In this document: one piece after another, positions 21,896 through 33,372 of the stretch | Layout: every line of letters starts with the position of its first letter | Numbering within the stretch: position 1 is the stretch's first letter | Assembly: GCA_018873245.2 (NCBI GenBank) | Contig: JAEMBT020000001.1 | Coordinates: 4,030,001 to 4,094,000 of the forward strand | Source of the DNA: Archegozetes longisetosus | Lineage: Eukaryota > Arthropoda > Arachnida > Sarcoptiformes > Trhypochthoniidae | Direction of reading: 5' to 3' | DNA: 64,000 nt | Translations under genes and position numbers: made by a program | The notes under the pieces: model-generated | Seen by the model: only the letters and a program-made list of their open reading frames with translations | Database searches by the model: none | Told to the model about the DNA's origin: nothing

Positions 21896-22216
21896 TCAAT
21901 CTAAATAAGAGTTTATTTCGTAGAGTATATAAATAAATCGATATTTTGCCTCTTTTGCATCTGTTGGTTTCTGAATGTTAGGAAACAAGATTTGCATCAT
22001 TTTTAGAAAATTGTCATAACATCCTTTAGCGTTATAATTGATTCCATATATTTCTTTGTATAAATTTATAGTCTCTTTATCAATTTCAATGCCTTGCTCC
22101 TCTGACCCACAAATTTCTGGCTTGCCGAATGGACCATCTGCATTTTTTGGTTTTCTTATAGAATGCAAATTCCATTCGTTAGCATTTCTATCCAAATATT
22201 TTTGAATGAGCTCCAT
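21896..22216 (-). CDS. Hypothetical 106-residue protein
   Basis: An intact single-exon frame starting MELIQKYLDRNANEW. The protein is charged and probably soluble, with no signal peptide, membrane span or motif I recognise; a segment near residues 55-90 contains KEIYGINYNAKGCYDNFLK. The mirrored copy at 54,557-54,856 has single-base run-length changes that break the frame. It could be a complete small gene, a terminal exon, or chance. Confidence 0.4.
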   Translation of the reverse strand: MELIQKYLDRNANEWNLHSIRKPKNADGPFGKPEICGSEEQGIEIDKETINLYKEIYGINYNAKGCYDNFLKMMQILFPNIQKPTDAKEAKYRFIYILYEINSYLD

Positions 22217-22376
22217 AAAACAAAATCTATTAAATAAACATGTATTATTATGTTTATCTTTTTGGTAAATTTTGGTAAGAATTTGTTTTCCTTAAATACC
22301 TAATAACTTATGGTTCTGTATCTTTCCTAAAAACGAATAGATAGTAAGTAAGTAAACATGAAAAACTAGACATAAA

Positions 22377-22657
22377 GGATGTCCTAGTTACTATTGGAAT
22401 ATCGAAATTTTGAAAATTCATAACTTCGCCCACAGAAGGAATTTTGAGAATCCGATTGCATATCCTTAAATAGTATGTTTAGATAGAAATTTAAGAAAAT
22501 TTTGGTGGATGTGGCTAAAATTTTTTTAGTGGGCGGAGCTTAGAAGTGGGCGGAGGCGGGTGTGGCTTGAAACTTTTTTGCTTGTCAAGGCATGCTGATA
22601 ATAAATATATAGATATGTAATGGTTTCCCTAGCTTCACACAAAAGTAATAACCAACC
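22377..22657. repeat. Dispersed repeat R (ends GATAATAAATATATA)
   Basis: It contains GTGGGCGGAGC and GGTGTGGCTTGA and ends with TGATAATAAATATATAGATA. The same repeat forms the centre of the giant inverted repeat (38,039-38,365) and lies at the right window edge (63,884-64,000) and the mirror 54,117-54,397. No coding capacity or clear ends. Confidence 0.6.
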
Positions 22658-22847
22658 GCATTTACTATATGGTTGGGAAAATTTTGACTAACCTCATGCA
22701 AAATATTCCAAGTTAGAGTGACGAATCATGCACATAAGTATTGTGAAGTATAAAGTTTTCGGTCAGACTTGAACGCGATGTAACCTTGCAATAAAAAGTG
22801 AAACAAATGATATTAAATCTCTGTAAAATGACCAAGTATCCACCTGC
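22658..22847 (+). repeat. Left 190-bp inverted repeat around the receptor gene
   Basis: Starts GCATTTACTATATGG and ends GTATCCACCTGC. It is the reverse complement of 26,362-26,552 with only a few differences. Together the pair encloses about 3.5 kb with the receptor gene and the pogo-like MITE. Confidence 0.85.
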
Positions 22848-23795
22848 GCGTTTTCCTCTACACAGATAGCGTATTATTATTTTTAAAAAGTGATAATAAC
22901 TCTTATCTAAATTTTCGATTTTAAGTTTATAAGATTTTATTTAAAGATTGTCGGTCTAGCCAACCAGACCCCTCTTTTAAGGGTGCATAATTACAACAAA
23001 AGCATAAATATTTATTATTTTACTTGTTACCCTCAATACACAAGTATAATTCATAGAACTTAAAACTACACAAGAATACATATTTTTAATACACCTTCTC
23101 TTAATACTCAAGTCTATACCTTTCTATAAACCTTCCCTTAGCAAAATGTTACCTACTTATTAATCATTGGTTTAGCTAATAAAGTAAACAAATTAAAACG
23201 GTATTCAGAGCTAATGCTCATTCACACTTTTTAGCTTATTATCAACCAACATTTTTTTAAAACTCCATAAGAACTTTAAAATTTGATCCGTTTACATTAA
23301 CTGTTGTGCAGGTACGTAAATTTTTCCCGATTCTATTAAGAATATACGAAACAATAAAACATTTTCTACTATATTAAATGTTTAAAGACATTATTCGACC
23401 ATCTTCTATTTCGATGTTGAGAAACAGTTCCTAAGAATAAAACACAACAATTCATTGACATAACTTTCAAATTCTATCGATAACCAAATAAATAACTAAT
23501 ATCCTCATTCAGTTCATGGTATTCGCGACTGTATTCGTCAGCAAAAAGTATATACAGAATGTTGTGAATATCTATATGATAAGGAATATCTTTTGTAAAC
23601 TTTTCACATAAAAATTCTATAGTTTATAAAATGCCTTACTTGGAATGAAATAATTGGTGTGAAAACAAATTGATTACCACATGAAAATCCAATCTGAAAT
23701 TCATTACTGCTCACTCTCTCCGTTGCATTCAATAACTAAAAACAATATGAGTCAAAAATTAAATTATGAATTTATTCAAATAAAATTCGCTGTTC
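22848..23795. other. Non-coding 3' flank of receptor-like gene
   Basis: AT-rich; nothing recognisable. Confidence 0.5.
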
Positions 23796-24890
23796 TTAAC
23801 CGACTTTGATTTTAGTCTTCGATCCAAGACGTGTTCGGGATTCCAAGTAAAGTTTATGTAAATATTTATAAGAATTCAAAGATTCCTTATTAATCGATGC
23901 AGTCATCGAATTGATTGTGATGTGAAACAATGACCACACAATAGATAATAAGATCCCAGAATAAAATATTAGCATAGATACGTCTTCAAAGAACATTTGT
24001 TGTAGAACCATTAGATTTATGGGAATCAGAGTATAAGTCAGTATAAATAAGTATTTAGACCAGAATTTATTGTGGATTAAAATATCATTACAGATACTGT
24101 TATGTTCTCCAACTAATTCCAATATGGCTTTAGTGCTGAAGAAAGCTCTAGGTTTACTTACGTTTATTAGTTTGTTATTAAATAATTTAAATCTGAATTT
24201 GCAATAATAGCAAATGATGAAGTAATAGAGAAAGCTATATGAAATTATTATTACTGCTGTCATTCCAATTCCAAAAATAATAATAGAACTTAATATCCCA
24301 TAAGTTATTATGTCCTTCCATTCATAAGATTTTACTAAAATTGCGATTGATGCCATAAAGATAAAAGCCACAAGAACTCGCATTTGTAGTTCAGTAAAGT
24401 TGAAGGCAACTTTTATATTTTTAGTAAATATTTTGAAACTTTTTTTGTCATATATCCCGATTGTACTCTCATTTTGTAATCCTTTCAAAACTTTGATGAT
24501 TTCAAGCCATCGAAAGTCAGCTTTTTCTTTACTATTGAAAAGTCTTATAAGACTAAATGAGAAAACAACAGCCACAAACGCTATCAAACAATTAAACTCA
24601 GCTAAACCTCCAACATGTTGAAGTGAATCGAAGTAATATTTAGGGACTCTTCCGTTCTCCAAATTGGTTAAGATGATTAACGATCTTAGAACATTAATCA
24701 GAAGCCACATACTTAAAACGTTGGATTTGAGTTCTTGATTTCTTTTCTTGATACCACTGTCAAAGTAGTTTTTGATATCATATCTATACATAATTCCATA
24801 TTTATAAAGTGGTAAATCTATATCATTAATAACTAGTACGTTATTATTATTTTCAGACTCATAGACCTTTGGTTCTGAACTTATATCCAT
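23796..24890 (-). CDS. Gustatory receptor-like multi-membrane-span protein
   Basis: Intact, intronless, 364 residues. Hydrophobic spans lie at about 58-76, 95-117, 168-187, 194-230 (long enough for two), 280-299 and 303-325, giving six to seven membrane segments, with a charged N-terminal tail of about 55 residues. The last part, FHITINSMTASINKESLNSY, falls where arthropod gustatory receptors keep a short conserved intracellular end after the final span. Length and layout fit the insect/mite gustatory receptor family (ligand-gated cation channels with an intracellular N terminus), and large intronless receptor families are known in mites. Family signatures are weak, so another membrane protein is possible. 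The gene sits between 190-bp inverted repeats. The mirrored copy at 51,913-53,038 carries frameshifts. Confidence 0.55.
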   Translation of the reverse strand: MDISSEPKVYESENNNNVLVINDIDLPLYKYGIMYRYDIKNYFDSGIKKRNQELKSNVLSMWLLINVLRSLIILTNLENGRVPKYYFDSLQHVGGLAEFNCLIAFVAVVFSFSLIRLFNSKEKADFRWLEIIKVLKGLQNESTIGIYDKKSFKIFTKNIKVAFNFTELQMRVLVAFIFMASIAILVKSYEWKDIITYGILSSIIIFGIGMTAVIIISYSFLYYFIICYYCKFRFKLFNNKLINVSKPRAFFSTKAILELVGEHNSICNDILIHNKFWSKYLFILTYTLIPINLMVLQQMFFEDVSMLIFYSGILLSIVWSLFHITINSMTASINKESLNSYKYLHKLYLESRTRLGSKTKIKVG

Positions 24891-25122
24891 TTCGACCGTT
24901 TATAATTATAAGCTATTGAACAAAAAGCTTTCCATTTTATAAAGTTCAAATTTCAAATGTGAACAATAATAATCGATATTATAATTACATTCAGCTATGA
25001 TTCAGTTCAGGAAAAGAACTATTCGTGACTTCACTAAGTTGATCGATTCACTTAATATATCAGGTATTCTGTTGAAAGTAAATCTGTTTGTTTTTTTAGT
25101 GACTTGAGCTCAGAAAAGTAAA

Positions 25123-25695
25123 TACAGTAGAGCCTCGTTATTTTGAAGCAGCTTCTGCCAAAAAATTAGTTCATAATAGTGAATTTTCGAAATACTCAGT
25201 ATTTTGGAAAAATCCCAAAATAAAGAATTCGTCACAAATTCAAAATTTTAATAATTAACACTAAGATTTTATTTAGAATACAATTGTTTAAAGAAGTCAA
25301 TAGTAAGCGATTGTTTCGATGGTAATCTTAGATTAGTTAGTTTATCTTTTAAATCATTAATTTCTTCAAAAGTTGAGTTCATCAATATTTTCATGGAGTC
25401 CAACAATCATTTTACAATATAAAATAACTTATAATTTTGATTAAAAATATTTAATTCACTCAAATAGTAAGCAAATGAAATAGTCTGTCAAAAATACGGC
25501 GTTCAAAGATCATTTTAAAAACTATTTGATAAATATTTCGAAATAAAGAGGTACCCAGTGATAAAAGCTAACATTAAAATTTGTTAAAAATATCGAGTAT
25601 TTCAAAATAAACGGCATTTTAACATTCCTAATAGAGAAATGTCGTGACACTTTTAAAGGTTCAAAATAAATGGTATTTATCTAGTGTCCACTGTA
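25123..25695 (-). mobile_element. Pogo/Tigger-like MITE with transposase C-terminal remnant
   Basis: TA flanks ends CAGTAGAGCCTCGTTATTTT and CAGTGGACACTAGATAAATA (reverse strand), a pattern typical of pogo-like elements. On the minus strand about 25,390-25,277 encodes a short peptide ending KQSLTIDFFKQLYSK and a stop, resembling the conserved C-terminal tail of pogo transposases. The element is an internal deletion derivative. Mirror: 51,109-51,680. Confidence 0.65.
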
Positions 25696-26361
25696 CAACT
25701 TTAATGTAAAATCAAAAATGCTTATAATTTACATTTTTCGAATGTAAGCTTATGATCGATGAAGTTATTTTTAATGATTAGTTTAATTATTCTAGAAGAC
25801 CTTCAAATAGATAACTTATTTATTAAAGATCCTGAACATTCTTATTATTAATGATGAATCTAAAAAATAAACCGATATTCAAACAAATTATATCAATGTG
25901 TATTTCACACGAGAAAATCACACCATGAGATAAATATGATTATTATAATAAAAGACTTGAGCGTTTGAAAAATTGTTAGGACCTGAGCATGATGTAATAT
26001 TGAAATAAAAATTAAACCAGTAAACCTCGAACTTGTCATTTGAGACAACTGGACATATTGAAAGAAATGGACCAAATTTATGGCCCAAGTACCAAAGGGG
26101 ATGAAGTTGAAGGTAGATCCCCAGGTGCTAAGTATAGGATCGTATGGGGTATCAATATGATGTCAGTGAAGTTTCGATATTCGGTATTGTCCCCTAAGAC
26201 AGAGTGTTGGAATCTTAGGCAAAAAATCTAATGATATTTCTGCATCATTTAACCTAACCACCACTAACCCGATTAAACACGATTAAAGTTGAAGATTGTG
26301 TCAGAACGCTTTACATTGCTCGTCTCACGAGCTGAAGTGATTTTTACTTTTGTGAAATGGT
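25696..26361. other. Non-coding region inside the inverted-repeat pair
   Basis: A 63-codon frame at 26,040-26,231 is the only open stretch and has no recognisable motif. Nothing else is seen. Confidence 0.4.
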
Positions 26362-26552
26362 GCAGGTGGATACTTGGTCATTTTACAGAGATTTGAATAT
26401 CAATTGTTTCACTTTTTATTGCAAGGTTACATCGCGTTCAAGTCTGACCGAAAACTTTATACTTCACAATACTTATGTGCATGATTCGTCACTCTAATTT
26501 GGAATATTTTGCATGAGGTTAGTCAAAATTTTCCCAACCATATAGTAAATGC
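26362..26552 (-). repeat. Right 190-bp inverted repeat around the receptor gene
   Basis: Reverse complement of 22,658-22,847. Its outer end is CCATATAGTAAATGC. No obvious target-site duplication is visible outside the pair. Confidence 0.85.
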
Positions 26553-27399
26553 TATTCAGTTTTGCATTAATTAGCAACTTTCAAAATTCGCCGCTTTGTG
26601 ATCAGATACTTCTCTTGTAAGCTCATATTAATTAATGAAATCTAAATATTGCTCACACGGAATACCTACAATCTGAGAGCAAGCTAGTTTCAAAGCTACT
26701 TTCAATATTGTTTATGGCTTGATAATAAATAGACTTACTGTGGTACTTGTGTTCATTTTTCATCTTTTATAGTACTGTAAAAGCGTCGGAAATATCCTTG
26801 AATTATGTTAAAAGCGAAAAGGAAGGAATCACCAATTTTTAATGGTCATATTTTCTGGCGAGATGCTACTTTTAAGCTCTTATGAATGTTTTTACTGCTA
26901 TTAATATTTTCATATAGAACAATTTTGAAAACATCTTGAACGTTAACAAATTGCTATCAAGATTTTAAATTTACAGATTTTATAGGTAATTTATTGTGAA
27001 TTGCTTTCCTAAAACTTTCTTATGGCTGTTTTACAGTTTCTTCTTGTCATGCTTTTTATACGTGTAGCTTTGATTGTTTGCTTAGTCAATGCATTTTGTT
27101 GAAAAATCAACCGCTTCACTTAACGCTTATCCTGTTTATGCGTTCACATAGATGTACGTTTTATTAGCGTGCAGTAAAAATTTTAGTATATGCATGTTAC
27201 CTGCATGTATATGTACATGTGTGAGATGAATTTTGAGGAAAGTGAGGAAGTTTGATGAAATTTGTGTCTCAAAATCTGAAGCGACGTTTTAAACCTCTAT
27301 AATGCAATCATATTTTTGAGGGAGGTGTATTAGTTATAGAAAAAACTCATTTATTTTGAATATTAAGAGAATGTGATATATATATACAGCTTATAATGA
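26553..27399. other. Non-coding AT-rich region
   Basis: It contains the short shared stretch CACCAATTTTTAATGGTCAT (also near 18,110 in reverse), otherwise nothing recognisable. Confidence 0.4.
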
Positions 27400-27600
27400 C
27401 TATTTACAGTTACGTTGGTTATGGCATATCTGACCACAAATGCTGTATTTTCTTTTCTTCTTAACACTGATATGACTCACGATGCAAATTAAATTTATGA
27501 CTGCAATTGTCGCAATTGCAAAATCAAAGCAAAAACTTATTACAAACGCCTTTGAAAATGAGCAATAAAAGTAGCTATAGATATTAGTTAGCTGTACCAT
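27400..27600 (-). CDS. Hypothetical small membrane protein (left copy, shorter frame)
   Basis: 66 codons with one likely membrane span at about residues 22-45 and a basic, Cys-containing tail (KKKRKYSICGQ). In the mirrored copy at 49,081-49,401 one fewer T in a poly-T run joins this frame to an upstream one, giving 106 residues. Which version is correct cannot be told from the sequence. No family recognised; it may be a decayed fragment or a chance frame. Confidence 0.3.
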   Translation of the reverse strand: MVQLTNIYSYFYCSFSKAFVISFCFDFAIATIAVINLICIVSHISVKKKRKYSICGQICHNQRNCK

Positions 27601-28149
27601 CGTATTGATCAGATAAAACTTTCCTTTTTTTCTCAGAAATCATCTCATATGATGCAACTCTATATTTGACGTATTTTGCACCTAAGTTCCGTTGCTTAGA
27701 AACTAATCCAACTATTTTCAAGCCTTATTAAAAGTATAAAAGCGTAGTTTACACTTCTTTAAATTTAAAGTTTTACAAGTTTAAGTTTCTACTGTGCAAG
27801 ATAGAAAATACAAAACGGATTCTCCAAAAGTAAGCCAAATAGATGTCTTATTTCTAACATTATGAATAGACTTGACTTAAGTTGTCAATGATCCCAAGAT
27901 ATTTTTAGTACAGTAAGGTCCCAATTATAGCACATCCTCGGCGCATCAAAATTATGTGTCATAATTCGAGTTTGAGAAATTTCGCTTTTAGCTTATTAAA
28001 CTTTCGGTAGATGGTGCCTTTGCGGGCGGTTACTTTTAATGATGGGTCCTAATAGTACTCGACGTGTTGAGTCTAACCATATGTTACATGCCCACACTTT
28101 ATTCATAAATTACGTAAAAATTAAATTTTGAAAAATTCAAATAGTTTCA

Positions 28150-28410
28150 CTGCTAGGTAGCCCCTCCGGAGCACGCAAGTGATATATCATTGGACTCAGG
28201 ATATCGGGCTGAGCATTTTGATACCTCACTTGATCAATTATCGCGAGTAGTTCTCGGGATATCCATCTCTGTTTGATTTGGGTTACAACTTGGTAAAGCC
28301 AGGTTTGTCCATTTTCGAGGGACTAGATCTGGGTGGCCAGAAGTGGTCAAGTGTGGCATCAAAATGTTCAGCCGAACGAACTGGGAATATTGGTAAGGGT
28401 AGATGGGTAA
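28150..28410. repeat. Partial MITE related to 20,605-21,184
   Basis: It shares CAAGTGATATATCATTGGAC, GAGCATTTTGATACCTCACT and GGTGGCCAGAAGTGGTCAAG-type blocks with the MITE, in the same order, but lacks the outer ends. It lies directly upstream of the TPS duplication start. Confidence 0.6.
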
Positions 28411-28564
28411 ATGCGCATGTAGATTGGGTGGGGATGGCGTCTGGGTGGATTGGTTTTTGGAACGTAATTTATGGACGAAATATCGAATGTAGTATATCGT
28501 TAGACTCCTCGCATCCAGTACTATGAGGATCGATCATCAAAAGTAACCGCCTGCAAAAGGTACC

Positions 28565-29950
28565 TACACTACCGCTCATGAGTATGGAAATAAGAGTAGT
28601 TAACTCGATGTCTTACCTTTGATTGAATTTAACTAAGGAATTACTTCGTTGATTTTAGCGAAACTTGTCTTAAATTAATGCGTCATAATTTAGGATTAGA
28701 ACGATATAAAGATGTCGAATTGTATCACATTTTGAGTAAGGCTGTAAGCAGTCAACAATTTTTTGTGATTTTTTCATGCGGTCATAAGTAGGGAAATATT
28801 TTTATTTGACTGAATTAAAGGCAAAAGAGTTCATTTGACAATTCTTCGAAATTAAATGGAACAGAATACTAATTAAATAAGAAGTGGTCGAAAACGCTGT
28901 ACAACAAAACGAACTGGCAACAGAATTACAGCAAAATTTCGGCCAGAACAAAGACTTGCAATCTGTATAATTGCAGTGAATCTACCTTAACGATGATTAA
29001 GAAAGAAGCATCTTTAGGTTGAATACAGAGCCGAAACACTCTCACAAACACAGAGCAGAGCGTTTTGCAGTAACCAAATTATTTTATTAAGCCTTTGACT
29101 ACTTTTTCAAAAATTCATTTTAAATCAACATACACTGTCGTCAAAAATGAATTTCTTGAAAAAGTTGTCAAAGGGCTTAGTTCAGGTAATATTGTGGTTA
29201 CTGCAAAACGCTCTGCTTCTGTGACGTTTTGAGTGGAGATGTGTTTCGGCCTCTGGTATTCAACCAAAAGATGCTTTTTTCCTAATCATCGTTAAACGGT
29301 AGATTCACTGCAATTATATTTGCAGATTGCAAGTCTTTGATTTCTTTGGCCGAAATTCTTCGGTTTTTCGCAAGACTTATTAAAATTCTTTTATCAGTTC
29401 GCTTTGTTGTGCAGCGTTTTCGACCACTTATTGTTAAGCTAAAAGGTGTTTCGAATGTACTTATCTTTTGCGACTTCACAAGCACATGAGGGGCTGCATC
29501 CCATCATTTCGGCTATGGTCTGATGTGTTTTGCCTTCACTTCTCATTCTGAACATCTGGAGACGTTCGACTTCAGCAATTTGACCATTTTTTCAAGGAAT
29601 TAGTTTCAAATTAATATATTTTGCTCTTAAAATGCTTTATTTAATTAGTATTCTGTTCCATTTAATTTCGAAGAATTGTCAAATGAACTCTTTTGCCTTT
29701 AATTCAGTCAAATAAAAATATTTCCCTACTTATGACCGCATGAAAAATCACAAAAATTGTTGACTGCTTACAGCCTTACTCAAAATGTGATACAATTCGA
29801 CATCTTTATATCGTTCTAATCCTAAATTATGACGCATTAATTTAAGACAAGTTTCGCTAAAATCAACGAAGTAATTCCTTAGTTAAATTCAATCAAAGGT
29901 AAGACATCGAGTTAACTACTCTTATTTCCATACTCATGAGCGGTAGTGTA
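28565..29950 (-). mobile_element. Tc1-like foldback element, copy B
   Basis: TA-flanked copy of 147-1,547. Relative to the other copies it lacks several short blocks in the inner foldback around 28,935-29,090, and keeps a longer minus-strand transposase-start frame at 29,282-29,485 (GRKRCTTKRTDKRILISLAK). Confidence 0.75.
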
Positions 29951-30243
29951 TTACCAAACTTTCTTGTTGAACTACTTTTATAAAAGTCACACAATCACAT
30001 AATGGCTTTAACTTTCTTCGATGTCGTCGATAGTTTTAAATGAGTAACAAGTTTTGACAACTTTAGTAAAAGTTTAGGATCACAAGCTAACTGTTATATT
30101 AAGCTTTACTAAAGATACTTGTGTTTCCGAATTGTGAGTCATTGCTAATGTTTGAGCGATAGTCTCGTTTACTGATTTTCAATATGATTTAATTCGATTT
30201 TTAGAGTCATTCTATTTTAAAAGTATTTGAAAGCTTCATATTC

Positions 30244-30652
30244 TTAACCCTAGAACAGTATTTCATGGGTCAAAATGACCCAAAGTTCTATAGAATCTGT
30301 TATATTTAATGCAATTTCTAATGTTAATAAAACTGATAGTATTTTCAAATGAGTATATTCAGATCATATAAAGCAATAAATTAATTATTTACAAATTTTA
30401 TATTTAAATTGAATCGTTTTCAAAGCTAGTTCTATTTGAGTTTAGGCCATAAATTTGTATACGAAATTAGTTTTCACTCAAACCTTTAACTGATTACGTC
30501 AAGGATGACGACACTAGTAAAGTACAAAACGCGCTAACTGTTATGCACCCTAACCCTTGCGATAACATACTTTTCCAAGTCAATCGATGGGTCAAAAAGA
30601 CCCTATTTTACTGAAATCGTTGATCAAAATCGTTTTATTGTTTAATGGTTAA
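30244..30652. mobile_element. TTAA-bounded MITE, copy B
   Basis: Copy of 1,841-2,248 at the same distance upstream of TPS-B. Confidence 0.55.
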
Positions 30653-31424
30653 AAATGATCCGATATTTGTTATAAAACAATTGTTCTAAAACATTTTCTG
30701 TGTCGGTCTTAAAACAGACGTTTAAACAGTGTTTTATATTGTTTAAAGACATTTAACGAGTACTCATTTCTAAGGAAATTTGATTGTATTTGAATGAAAC
30801 GGCATAAACTCATCAGATTTAACAAAAAGATACTTATTAAAGTATTATACAAATTGAATGCTTTAAGCTCTCTCCGAAAGACTATTTTTGAAGTATTTTC
30901 TGCCCGGAATTTCGGTAACAAAGCATTTTTACGCTTTCAGCCAAAAATAGTCAAAAATAAATCTTTTAATTTTTTCTCGAAATAACATGTACCGTGGGCT
31001 CAAAACAATTTTAAACGCCATTAGAACATTTTAGAACACTTTTAAACGTTTTATTACATTTAGAAAAATTTTCGACTTTCGTCAAACCTAGTTGTTAGTG
31101 ATAGCTTATGTGTACCTTTAAATACTTTCTTTACTTGATTCTCATATTTTCATTATTTTTTGCAGTTTGCTTTTGAACTTTTGAACTTTTTAATTAAATA
31201 ACTTTTAACGGTTTTGTCGCAATGTTTAGTTCTTCCCAATATTAGATAACTTTTACAAATTGTGCTTACATTTTGTTTGAATTATTCTCCACTTTTGCAT
31301 TTGTCAGGCTTCCGGCCACTGCTAGATTTTCTTCCAAGTTATTGTAAGATAATTTCACCCATACACTTTCAACTACGTACGTGGATAGCGAAAAGTAGAT
31401 ACGAAGCCGCACATCATAACAGTT

Positions 31425-33174
31425 ATGGACGACCATACTAATATCGTTTCTCCATGGTTAAGAAAGTCTGTATGCTATTATGATGATTTAGGAAGAACTT
31501 TAGATCTAATTTGTTTATGCATGTTGCCGAAGGAATCAAAGAAGAAACTATAAAGGTAGTATGTGGTATATTATACTTATTTCATTTATCGATTATTATG
31601 ATCGATGATATAGTGGATAATTCTATAAGCAGATGCGGACAACCAGCAATGCATACCAAATATGGTAACGCAACTGTTATCGCTTGGGCTTTTGCCTTAT
31701 CTCATGATATTTATAGAATTATATTGAAAAGTTTTCCAGCCGACCTAGCTTTCAAGATTAATGAATTGTACAATACAGTAATAATAAAAACATCGTATGG
31801 CCAAATTTTAAATTTAGATACAGAGTTCAAAGATTATCGGAAAATAGCTGAGAATAGGACTTCTTATAATACGGTTTGCTTTCCAGTTGCTTTAGCTGTT
31901 TTGATAAAGACAAACGATTTGAACATAGCTATGAAAGTTTTAGAAGATGAGCATTTACTTGAGATTGGGTATTGGCTTCGAGCTGAAAATGATTTTAAAG
32001 GTAATTTTGATGAAAATAATAATGAAATAAACAATAAAACCTGGAATAAATTAATTGACCTGTTATCGAATAAGATTGAAAATGTTGAATATCCTTCATC
32101 GAAAGAAAAAATAATTAGCTTGCTCGAAGAACATGACATATATGATCAATATATTCATGAACGTGAAGATAGACTACAAAAAGTCAAATATATTTTAACA
32201 AAAGGTGAAATAAATAAAGCTATCGAGTTTTGTTTAGAGTTCTTTGAAACTTATAAGTTGAAAGCATATACTCACAATCTAAAAGTATTCACTTACGAGC
32301 CGAAAGAACATGCTTATAAATTTAATGATGAAAAATATAAATTTGACTCACTCGATGTTGATGAAATTATTTTGAAGTGGATTCAGGATACATTTGATGA
32401 GGATACTCAAAGAGTTATCATGGATAAATACTTTATTGCAGGAGTTAATTTTGGAAAATTTGCTTTTAATATTATTACTGACTTGTCCTTAATGGTTTAT
32501 ATAATCAAATGGACTATAACGGCATATTACCTTGACGATGTGACCGATGTTAATTTTGAAAATGACAGATTATGGATGGATCATTTTAGTTGTGAAGCAA
32601 TAGATTGCAAAACCCCATCACATATTGTTAAAATTTTGAACGAGTTTAAAAAATCAGCACTTAAAATAGGTGATAAGTTAAATAATAAGTCGTATTTCAC
32701 TAAACTTAATAGTGAATACGTATCTGCTAATCACGGTAATGTTCATGAAACGAATTTTAAAAGTTTAGATGATTATTTTAAAGAAAGAGATCTTAATGGT
32801 GGATGCAGAACTTACTTCTATATTCTAGTTTTATATTCTGGAGATGATTATGAATCATTTGATGATAAAATACTTTATAATTTGACAAAATTTTGTCTCA
32901 TAGTAAATGATATAAATTCATTTTGAAGGAAAACAGTTTAAATTGCAATTGCGTTAACGTTCTAAAGAAACTACATCCTGAAATGAATCATCAACAAATA
33001 ATTTGGATGTTAGAAAGTATGTTGAACGAAATATTTAAAGAATCATTGAAATTATGTGGAGCGAAATTTGATTACTTACTCAAATCTGTAATTGGAGTAC
33101 ATCATATAAACAGTGGACGGTATATTGGCAAATCTGTACCTTCGAAGTCAAGCATTCTGTTTTTCCACAATTAG
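31425..33174 (+). pseudogene. Terpene synthase-like fusion TPS-B, two single-base frameshifts
   Basis: Mirror of TPS-C. Compared with TPS-A and TPS-C, one G is missing from a GGG run near 31,491 (N-terminal part) and one G is missing from a GG pair near 32,925, just after the NSE motif NDINSFW. A six-base in-frame deletion near 33,098 removes two residues. The Asp-rich motif DDVTD, sensor Arg, NSE and RY residues are otherwise unchanged. Only run-length changes break the frame, while the remaining sequence equals the intact mirror, so consensus error is at least as likely as a true pseudogene. The longest open piece is 31,511-32,926. Confidence 0.75.
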
Positions 33175-33247
33175 CCGTTTATAATTCCTTGAGATGCTCG
33201 AAGGACGCTTCACAGAGTGCTAAATAGTTAATCAAGTTGATATCTTT

Positions 33248-33325
33248 ACTAGGTGACGGGTATTATTTCTATTAGGTGATGGGTATTATTCCTTTAGGTG
33301 ATTGAATGGGAACATTCAACAAAAT
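33248..33325 (+). promoter_or_regulatory. Triple TTAGGTG-type repeat downstream of TPS-B
   Basis: TAGGTGACGGGTATTATT and TAGGTGATGGGTATTATT are followed by TAGGTGATTGAATGGG at 23-base spacing, then AACATTCAACAAAAT. Same arrangement as 3' of TPS-A but with different spacing. Confidence 0.45.
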
Positions 33326-33372
33326 AAAAAATTTGAATTGATCATATTACATGATGCTATCTAGAGCGTTGT

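Noticed and set aside
24400..24621. 73-codon plus-strand frame
   Set aside because: It is antisense to the receptor-like gene.
18100..26870. Shared stretch GACCATTAAAAATTGGTG in opposite orientations near 18,120 and 26,850 as ends of one large element
   Set aside because: The match is short, the interval contains many unrelated elements and no target duplication is seen.
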